5,539 bases of DNA. Origin: an uncultured Actinomycetes bacterium (GTDB lineage: Bacteria; Actinomycetota; Actinomycetes; Nanopelagicales; Nanopelagicaceae). The stretch is taken from contig CAIZHT010000017.1 in the NCBI GenBank assembly GCA_903932885.1, positions 1 through 5,539 of the forward strand. The letters are read 5' to 3'. The notes under the pieces are model-generated. The model ran no database searches. It was not told the DNA's origin and saw only the letters and a list, made by a program, of their open reading frames with translations. Position numbers and translations under genes: made by a program. Shown here piece after piece: positions 1-4,600 of this stretch; positions within the stretch are counted from its first letter, which is position 1, and each line of letters begins with the position of its first letter.

Positions 1-1
1 G

Positions 2-820
2 TCATTTGTTGATTGGGGATATAGGCCACCAGAAAATCATGCGGATTTAGCGATGCTTTCCCACTTCATCAAAGCGCTTTCTTCATGGATGCAATGGTTA
101 GAACTAATTGGAAAATCTGACGAAAGAAAAGCGTGGCAAGGTAAATACGATGAAATGTGCGCCTTTGTAAGCGAGAATCTTCAAGCATTCCCCGCCAAAT
201 ATCACGCATATACTCTCGCTGCGCGTAACGCCATCACTAGTAACGAAATAGCTGCGCCGATTATTAAAGATTTTATTGGCGCCGGTTTTCCCTATAACCA
301 AAGTGCAAAACGGTTGCGAGATCCACTCAATGTCGTAGAAGGTGCAATAACACCGTATTTCACTAACTATTCGATGCCGGTACTCATTGATTCGGGTGAC
401 GGAATATCTGCCGCTGATATCTGGCGAACAAATTGGGGTTGGATGCTAGAAAAGGGAGCGACAACTTGGTGGGAAGTCTTTGATGATCGTTGGAGCCATT
501 GTCACTATTGGAGCGGTGCACCTACGTGGCAACTATCTCGTTACGGACTTGGGTTGCATCCTCAACTAAATTCTGAGGGATCGAGCGTTGTACTGCGAGT
601 AAACAGTTTCGGACTAACTCGCATGACGGGAAGAATCCATATCCCAATTGCGAAATGGGTTGATGTTGAATGGAAGCATGTTAGTGATGAAGAAATTTCC
701 TATTCAATTACAAACATCAAAGAGTTTGTAATTTATGTACACAATGAAAAAGTGATGCTCACACCGGGTGAACATCACTTCTCACTAAAACGAAAAAATG
801 GAACGGATATATTTATTTAG
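2..820 (+). CDS. C-terminal part of a GH78-like alpha-L-rhamnosidase (5' end outside the window)
   Basis: The reading frame is open from the left edge (first full codon at base 2) to TAG at 818-820, giving 272 residues. The ATG at base 53 is internal, because in-frame coding (SFVDWGYRPPENHADLAM) continues upstream of it. The text resembles the (alpha/alpha)6 catalytic barrel of GH78: helix-rich repeats over fragment residues 15-125, then W-x-TNWGWMLEKGATTWWE and SHCHYWSGAP, ending in GLGLHPQ. In GH78 the Glu of the TxWE motif (bases 473-475 here) is, as I recall, the catalytic base. The last 85 or so residues are beta-rich and match the small C-terminal sandwich domain. GH78 enzymes hydrolyse terminal alpha-L-rhamnosyl bonds. 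The convergent rhamnose mutarotase supports this role. The N-terminal domains, any signal peptide and the general acid are outside the window, so localisation cannot be judged. Another six-hairpin glycosidase family remains possible. Confidence 0.75.
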   Translation, partial: SFVDWGYRPPENHADLAMLSHFIKALSSWMQWLELIGKSDERKAWQGKYDEMCAFVSENLQAFPAKYHAYTLAARNAITSNEIAAPIIKDFIGAGFPYNQSAKRLRDPLNVVEGAITPYFTNYSMPVLIDSGDGISAADIWRTNWGWMLEKGATTWWEVFDDRWSHCHYWSGAPTWQLSRYGLGLHPQLNSEGSSVVLRVNSFGLTRMTGRIHIPIAKWVDVEWKHVSDEEISYSITNIKEFVIYVHNEKVMLTPGEHHFSLKRKNGTDIFI

Positions 821-1131
821 TCTAAGTGCCAAACTTCTTTCATAGACATAAGATTTCCATTGCCATCTGCAAGATTGACAATCACATCTTCAAACCACTT
901 TGACCATTTTGCATTAGCTTGCGAGCTACCCATTTTTGCAAATACATCTTCAACTTTTCCATCTACTTCAAAATATCCAACAACGGTTAGACCGCGGCGA
1001 AAGAGTGTGTAGTTCTTAAAGCCTGCGGCTTTGATATCGGCTACTAATTCTGGCCAAATCTCATCGTGACGCTTCTTGTATTCAGCCTCTTTGCCTTCGT
1101 AAATATCGAATGTAAAGCACATACGTTCCAT
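817..1131 (-). CDS. rhaM: L-rhamnose mutarotase
   Basis: This 104-residue protein has the usual length and full layout of the RhaM/YiiL family, a dimeric alpha+beta-barrel cytoplasmic enzyme that interconverts alpha and beta L-rhamnopyranose. Visible motifs are EYKKRHDEIWPEL (residues 17-29), AGFKNYTLF (36-44), a GYFEVDG strand (52-58), W76/W79 and a terminal MKEVWHLD strand. Numbering coincides with E. coli YiiL from memory: Y18, H22, W26-P27, G37 and Y41 all fall at the same positions, and Y18/H22 are active-site residues there. The ATG at 1131 is chosen because GAAAGGAA lies just upstream; Met4 is a less well placed alternative. The TAA overlaps the TAG of the facing glycosidase. The gene is read away from the dehydrogenase at 1227 across a 95-bp gap, so the two may share control. 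No rhamnose kinase or isomerase is in view. Confidence 0.95.
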   Translation of the reverse strand: MERMCFTFDIYEGKEAEYKKRHDEIWPELVADIKAAGFKNYTLFRRGLTVVGYFEVDGKVEDVFAKMGSSQANAKWSKWFEDVIVNLADGNGNLMSMKEVWHLD

Positions 1132-1139
1132 CGTTTATT

Positions 1140-1145
1140 TCCTTT
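1140..1145 (-). promoter_or_regulatory. Shine-Dalgarno site of rhaM
   Basis: On the minus strand AAAGGA lies 8 bases before the ATG at 1131. It is the best purine-rich match in the gap and supports Met1 over the internal Met4. Confidence 0.65.
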
Positions 1146-1159
1146 CAGATCTAGAAGCC

Positions 1160-1188
1160 TTGACACAGGCAACTCTTTTCTTTACGGT
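1160..1188 (+). promoter_or_regulatory. Sigma-70-type promoter for the Gfo/Idh/MocA gene
   Basis: A perfect -35 box TTGACA (1160-1165) is followed after exactly 17 bases by TACGGT (1183-1188), which fits the relaxed TAnnnT -10 box common in actinobacteria. Transcription would start near 1195, giving a leader of about 30 bases before the GTG at 1227. No equally good promoter was seen on the minus strand for rhaM. Confidence 0.55.
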
Positions 1189-1197
1189 GTGAAGAGT
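1172..1197. promoter_or_regulatory. Inverted repeat over the -10 box, candidate operator
   Basis: ACTCTT (1172-1177) and AAGAGT (1192-1197) are perfect inverted arms. Extending each to nine bases keeps 7 of 9 positions paired. The dyad is centred on the predicted -10 box. A second short dyad, GCCT-N6-AGGC (1157-1170), covers the -35 box. Such placement is what a repressor site would show, but arms this short also arise by chance. It does not resemble the GAAACGTTTC site found at 4562. Confidence 0.3.
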
Positions 1198-1226
1198 AGA
1201 GCCATAATTGCGATTGGGGTAGAGCA

Positions 1227-2276
1227 GTGGGAAAAATAAGAGTAGGCGTCATCGGCGCTGGAAGTTGGGCAGTTGCATCCCACTTACCAAATTTAGCTAA
1301 GAATAAAGATGTTGAATTTGTAGGAATTTCTCGAAAAGGCCCAGAACTACTCCAAAAAATCAAAGACCAGTACGGCTTTCAGGTCGCCTCCGAAGATTAC
1401 CGAGATATTTTGAATGCTGGCATTGATGTCTGTGTAGTGGGAAGCCCAACAGCTTTTCACCATGAGCATGCAAAAGCAGCACTAGAAGCGGGTGCGCACG
1501 TAATGTGTGAGAAGCCAGTAACTATTCATGCGACAGAGGCGTGGGATTTAGTGACGACTGCAGATCGCATGAAGAAAAATCTTGTAGTTTCATTCGGTTG
1601 GAATTATTTACCGATGATTCAAAAAGCTAAAGCACTTATGGATGAGCGCGGTATTGGAAATCTTGAACACATGACAGTGCATATGTCATCACAGACTCGC
1701 GAACTTTTATCTAACACCGGTGCATACCCTGCCGCTGCACCAGAATCACTTCCTGAACAGAGAACATGGACAGATAAAAATCTTTCTGGTGGCGGTTATG
1801 CCCAAGCACAACTAACACACGCCCTCGGTATGGCTCTATGGCTAACTGGTGCACGTGTGCAATCAGGGTTTGCAATGATGAGTGCACCAATGAACGCACC
1901 TGTTGAACTACACGATGCGATTACATACAAATTTGATAACGGTGCAATCGGTGTTGTTTCAGGTGGGTCTGCACACGTTGAAGCGCATCGGAAAACACAC
2001 GCACTAGAAATTCGCGCAATTGGAGATAAGGGACAAGTACTAGTCGATATAGAGCGTGCAGCAGTGTGGCTTTATAGCGAAGGAAAGAATGAATTTCTTA
2101 CCCTCAAAGAAGATGAGGGTTACTACAATTGCGATGGACCGATTGAAGCAATTATCTCTGCGGCACGTGGTGAAGCATTTATAAACCAGTCACCTGGTGA
2201 ATTAGGTGCACGCACTGTTGAAGCACTCGAAGTTGCATACAAGAGCGCAGATAGCGGAAAACTTGAGAGTCGCTAA
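1227..2276 (+). CDS. Gfo/Idh/MocA-family NAD(P)-dependent oxidoreductase, probable sugar dehydrogenase
   Basis: This 349-residue protein has the normal family length. The N-terminal Rossmann domain (about 1-122) begins KIRVGVIGAGSWAVASHLP with the dinucleotide glycine motif at G10-A-G12. The second strand ends in I-S-R-K (34-37) rather than an acidic residue, which in this family suggests NADP. CEKPV (94-98) carries the conserved E95-K96-P97, where the lysine is catalytic. The C-terminal alpha/beta domain (about 123-349) binds substrate. Its signature, normally GGG-x3-D-x3-H, reads GGGYAQAQLTH (188-198): His198 is kept, but Ala194 stands where the Asp is usual. Members oxidise sugars, inositols or related polyols in the cytoplasm; the substrate here is unknown. 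The GTG at 1227 is the only start after the in-frame stop at 1197. The upstream GGGG (1215-1218) is a weak ribosome site. The TAA overlaps the stop of the facing MmgE/PrpD gene. Confidence 0.92.
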   Translation: MGKIRVGVIGAGSWAVASHLPNLAKNKDVEFVGISRKGPELLQKIKDQYGFQVASEDYRDILNAGIDVCVVGSPTAFHHEHAKAALEAGAHVMCEKPVTIHATEAWDLVTTADRMKKNLVVSFGWNYLPMIQKAKALMDERGIGNLEHMTVHMSSQTRELLSNTGAYPAAAPESLPEQRTWTDKNLSGGGYAQAQLTHALGMALWLTGARVQSGFAMMSAPMNAPVELHDAITYKFDNGAIGVVSGGSAHVEAHRKTHALEIRAIGDKGQVLVDIERAAVWLYSEGKNEFLTLKEDEGYYNCDGPIEAIISAARGEAFINQSPGELGARTVEALEVAYKSADSGKLESR

Positions 2277-3436
2277 GCTAATAAAAATTCTTGCAAAGAT
2301 TTGATTGCATTTTTATCAGCTTGATTATTCAAAAGCAGTTGCGCAAAAGATTCCGCCTCCAAGTAGTCTTTTCCGACTAAGCGTTGCCATTTAGCTTCTC
2401 GCCAGTGCTTTTCTTGCCCTGAGCCAAAGTCACTACCAGGTGCTATTTCTATGCGCATAGAGTCACTTCCATTTGAAGTAGTAATTGTTACTTCAGCACC
2501 GCTAATTGGGATCTCAATAGCCTTTGACGAAATCTTATCTAGAACATCATTTTTTGCATCAACGCATTGCGTTACATCTTTTACTTGCCAAGCACTGGCT
2601 GCCCCGTATTTGTAATCCCAGTAGCTTCCACCGACGGAGCCATTGAGTAATTCCATGGTGACGGGATGAATTCCAAGTCCAATACTTATGAGATCGCCCG
2701 AAAGCCTTTGAGCCAATTGCGTAATGGCAAGATTTTGGCTTTGAATAAATCCGCTATATGGGAAGAGGCGCAAACTTGCAGTACTAATTCCATCGTATGT
2801 CTGCGTATTTTCTCCAGCAATAGAGAAAAGATTCTTGAGCCCGCGCTCACCCTCCCAGATATTGTGCGCACTTGGTTGATCACTTGTTGCTGCCAGTAAA
2901 CCTAAAGTTGTTGCTGCTGCTCTGTTAAATATTGCTGCACCAGTTCTGCGATCTGCAACAGCTATCCCGCCCATATTTGCGGCAGCATTTTCAAGCGCTG
3001 ATATGTGCATAGACGCTGAGAGATCCCTATAAGCGCATGCTGTAGATGTTGCAGCTAAAGTTCCCGCAGTAGTTGTTACATGCCAATTTTTTCTATGTGA
3101 AGCGCCGAAGTACTGCGCAGAGGTAGCACTAGTCCGATATCCAGCATAAGCAGATACAAGAAAATTTCTACTATTTTCTGGAAGACGTATAAGAGAATCA
3201 ATAAGTGCGGCCCACATAATTGAGCCGGGGTGTGTCATTACGGACCAATCAATATCGTCGGCATCGTGATAGTTCGAACTGATTGCAAGACGCGCGCCGA
3301 TACTTTCGATATCTGCAGAACTGCTTCCTGCTCTTGCGCAGACAAGAAAATCAGTAAGCAATATTTCTAATCGTGCATTCAATTCTTCACTTTGTGAAAT
3401 AGTCTGCAGATCAGAGAGGCGATCAAAGAGCTCCAT
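2273..3436 (-). CDS. Divergent MmgE/PrpD-family protein (dehydratase/epimerase/decarboxylase fold)
   Basis: The 387 residues are shorter than the roughly 450 usual for the family. Family landmarks appear in order: YHDADDIDW (56-64) for the acidic H-x-x-D-x-DD stretch, THPGS (68-72), AYAGYRT (96-102) for the 'GyEv' helix, W-H-V-T-T-T-A-G-T (118-126) for the 'fHpT..G' motif, IWEGERGL (193-200) for the 'leG..G' turn, and LRLFPYSGFIQ (222-232) for the 'iKpyP.c..iH' motif. H69 and H119 are retained. The two lysines described as active-site residues in cis-aconitate decarboxylase (Lys207 and Lys272 there) seem to be Arg163/164 and Arg223 here, by my hand alignment, and the late His is Gln232. Known members dehydrate 2-methylcitrate, decarboxylate cis-aconitate or epimerise iminodisuccinate. 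The ATG overlaps the TAA of the LacI gene by one base (TAATG), so the two are surely co-transcribed. The real substrate is unknown; a sugar-acid derivative is my inference from context. Confidence 0.8.
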   Translation of the reverse strand: MELFDRLSDLQTISQSEELNARLEILLTDFLVCARAGSSSADIESIGARLAISSNYHDADDIDWSVMTHPGSIMWAALIDSLIRLPENSRNFLVSAYAGYRTSATSAQYFGASHRKNWHVTTTAGTLAATSTACAYRDLSASMHISALENAAANMGGIAVADRRTGAAIFNRAAATTLGLLAATSDQPSAHNIWEGERGLKNLFSIAGENTQTYDGISTASLRLFPYSGFIQSQNLAITQLAQRLSGDLISIGLGIHPVTMELLNGSVGGSYWDYKYGAASAWQVKDVTQCVDAKNDVLDKISSKAIEIPISGAEVTITTSNGSDSMRIEIAPGSDFGSGQEKHWREAKWQRLVGKDYLEAESFAQLLLNNQADKNAIKSLQEFLLA

Positions 3437-4482
3437 TACTTCTTCTTAGCTTTCAGCCCGCCAGTGCTACTTTCACGCACAATGTAATGAGTTTCAACCA
3501 TAATCGTGCGCGGACTTCCACCGGAAATCATTTCAAGAAGGGCAGCGGCAGCCTCGCGTCCCATCATCGCTGCATCACGATAGACAGATGAAAATTGTTG
3601 ACCATAAACATCGAACATGGGCCATTCATCGATTGCAACAAAGGCTAAATCTTTTCCAGGAACTAACCCAAGCTTTTTTAGTCCACGCATTGCTCCGGCA
3701 GTACTTCCAATACCTCCGCTAAGAAGAGCAGTTGGACGATCTTTGAGTGTAAAGAGCCTCTTTGTTTCAGATTCTCCAAACTCGGCATCAAATTTTCCAA
3801 GTGATACTAAATCAGTTGGATAGGCGACTCCCGCTTTCTTGAAAGCACTTTTGAATCCTTTGAGGCGATCTCGCGTTGTATATACACGAGTACTGCCTGA
3901 GATAAATGCAATTCGCTTATGTCCACGAGAGATGAGATCCACAGTTGCATCTTCTACACCTTGGTGGTGATTGGCAAGAATGGCACTTGAATTTAGACCA
4001 ACAACTTCGCGATCCAGCAGAACAACCGGGGCGTTTAGTTTTTCTAAAGTGCTATTGAGTTCAGGAATATCTTCAGATACTAATGAAGCAATCAAGCCAT
4101 CAATTTTGCGTCTACGCAGTTGAGCAATATTTGTACTCTCGGTTGCTACATCTCCATCAGAGTTCATCAAAAGCATGGAATACCCAGCTTTACGCAATTC
4201 CTGTTCGCAACATTGAGCAATCACGCCGAAAAATGGATTGGAAATATCGCGCATAATAAATCCAATAGTTTTAGTTGCGCCGCTGCGAAGTGATTGTGCA
4301 AAGAAATCTGGTTCGTATCCCAATTCATCTGCAGCCCGTTGAACTTTGATCCGCATCCGCTCCGATACATCGGGATGGCCAGAGAGAACTCGAGAAATAC
4401 TGGAGATTGCAACGCCAGCGCGCTCTGCAACATCATGAATCGTTACAGGTGCACTAGATTTCTTTCCTTTACTGCGTGGCAC
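3436..4482 (-). CDS. LacI-family transcriptional regulator
   Basis: This 348-residue protein has the complete LacI/GalR layout. A short basic tail (1-12) precedes the helix-turn-helix TIHDVAERAGVAISSISRVL (14-33). The hinge helix YEPDFFAQSLRSG (56-68) keeps the leucine (L65) that enters the operator minor groove in this family. The periplasmic-binding-protein-like effector domain runs from about 72 to 338, with TIGFIMRDISNPFF (72-85), VVLLDRE (153-159), RDRLKGF (204-210) and AIDEWPMF (283-290). The sugar-type ligand cannot be named. The start is GTG at 4482, preceded by AAGGAG at 4488-4493. It is the first gene of an operon with the MmgE/PrpD gene and is transcribed away from the enolase-superfamily gene. 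The GAAACGTTTC dyad in the shared gap is its probable operator, so it likely represses that gene and perhaps itself until the inducer appears. Confidence 0.95.
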   Translation of the reverse strand: MPRSKGKKSSAPVTIHDVAERAGVAISSISRVLSGHPDVSERMRIKVQRAADELGYEPDFFAQSLRSGATKTIGFIMRDISNPFFGVIAQCCEQELRKAGYSMLLMNSDGDVATESTNIAQLRRRKIDGLIASLVSEDIPELNSTLEKLNAPVVLLDREVVGLNSSAILANHHQGVEDATVDLISRGHKRIAFISGSTRVYTTRDRLKGFKSAFKKAGVAYPTDLVSLGKFDAEFGESETKRLFTLKDRPTALLSGGIGSTAGAMRGLKKLGLVPGKDLAFVAIDEWPMFDVYGQQFSSVYRDAAMMGREAAAALLEMISGGSPRTIMVETHYIVRESSTGGLKAKKK

Positions 4483-4487
4483 TTTCT

Positions 4488-4493
4488 CTCCTT
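4488..4493 (-). promoter_or_regulatory. Shine-Dalgarno site fixing the GTG start of the LacI gene
   Basis: On the minus strand AAGGAG, five bases before GTG at 4482, is the strongest ribosome site in the window. The ATG at 4499 lies upstream of it and out of frame, so GTG is the start. Confidence 0.75.
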
Positions 4494-4529
4494 GTTCATT
4501 CGTTGGCTAATGATTGTGCAATATCGCCC

Positions 4530-4560
4530 TTGACACCACCCCCGATATAGGGCATAAAAT
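4530..4560 (+). promoter_or_regulatory. Sigma-70-type promoter of the enolase-superfamily gene
   Basis: The -35 box TTGACA (4530-4535) is perfect. The -10 box TAAAAT (4555-4560) matches five of six consensus positions. The 19-base spacer is long; CATAAA at 4553-4558 would give 17 bases but is a poorer box. The start of transcription would fall near 4567, inside the operator, leaving a leader of about 34 bases before the ATG at 4601. A long spacer can make a promoter weak or dependent on bending. Confidence 0.65.
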
Positions 4561-4579
4561 AGAAACGTTTCCAGAAACG
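4561..4579. promoter_or_regulatory. LacI-type operator: perfect GAAACGTTTC palindrome plus a third half-site
   Basis: GAAACGTTTC (4562-4571) is a perfect 10-base palindrome with the central CG typical of LacI/GalR-family operators. AGAAACG recurs at 4573-4579, 12 bases after the first copy at 4561-4567, so three half-sites follow each other. The block abuts the -10 box and covers the expected transcription start, the classic position for a repressor. The adjacent LacI-family gene is the obvious binding partner; that link is inferred. Confidence 0.75.
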
Positions 4580-4600
4580 ATGAATAGGCGGATATTGAGC

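Noticed and set aside
53..55. ATG as the start of the left-hand glycosidase
   Set aside because: The same frame is open to base 2 and encodes family-like sequence (VDWGYRPPENHADL) before it, so the gene simply enters from outside the window.
1151..1363. Open frame of 70 codons on the minus strand over the rhaM-dehydrogenase gap
   Set aside because: It is antisense to the Rossmann motif of the dehydrogenase and lacks any recognisable product.
2260..2300. Terminator between the dehydrogenase and MmgE/PrpD genes
   Set aside because: The genes overlap by four bases and I found no stem with a following T-run on either strand.
2666..2899. Open frames of 77 (+) and 65 (-) codons inside the MmgE/PrpD gene
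   Set aside because: They lie wholly inside a recognisable gene and show no domain-like sequence.
4294..4533. Open frame of 79 codons on the plus strand running over the LacI start and gap
   Set aside because: It is antisense to the well supported LacI N-terminus, has no family resemblance and no convincing ribosome site.
4544..4550. GATATAG as the -10 box of the right-hand promoter
   Set aside because: It lies only about 10 bases after TTGACA, too close for a sigma-70 promoter; TAAAAT at 4555-4560 fits better.
4580..4582. In-frame upstream ATG for the enolase-superfamily gene
   Set aside because: It abuts the operator, would have a leader of only about 13 bases and no ribosome site. The ATG at 4601 fits the family N-terminus better, though the question is not closed.
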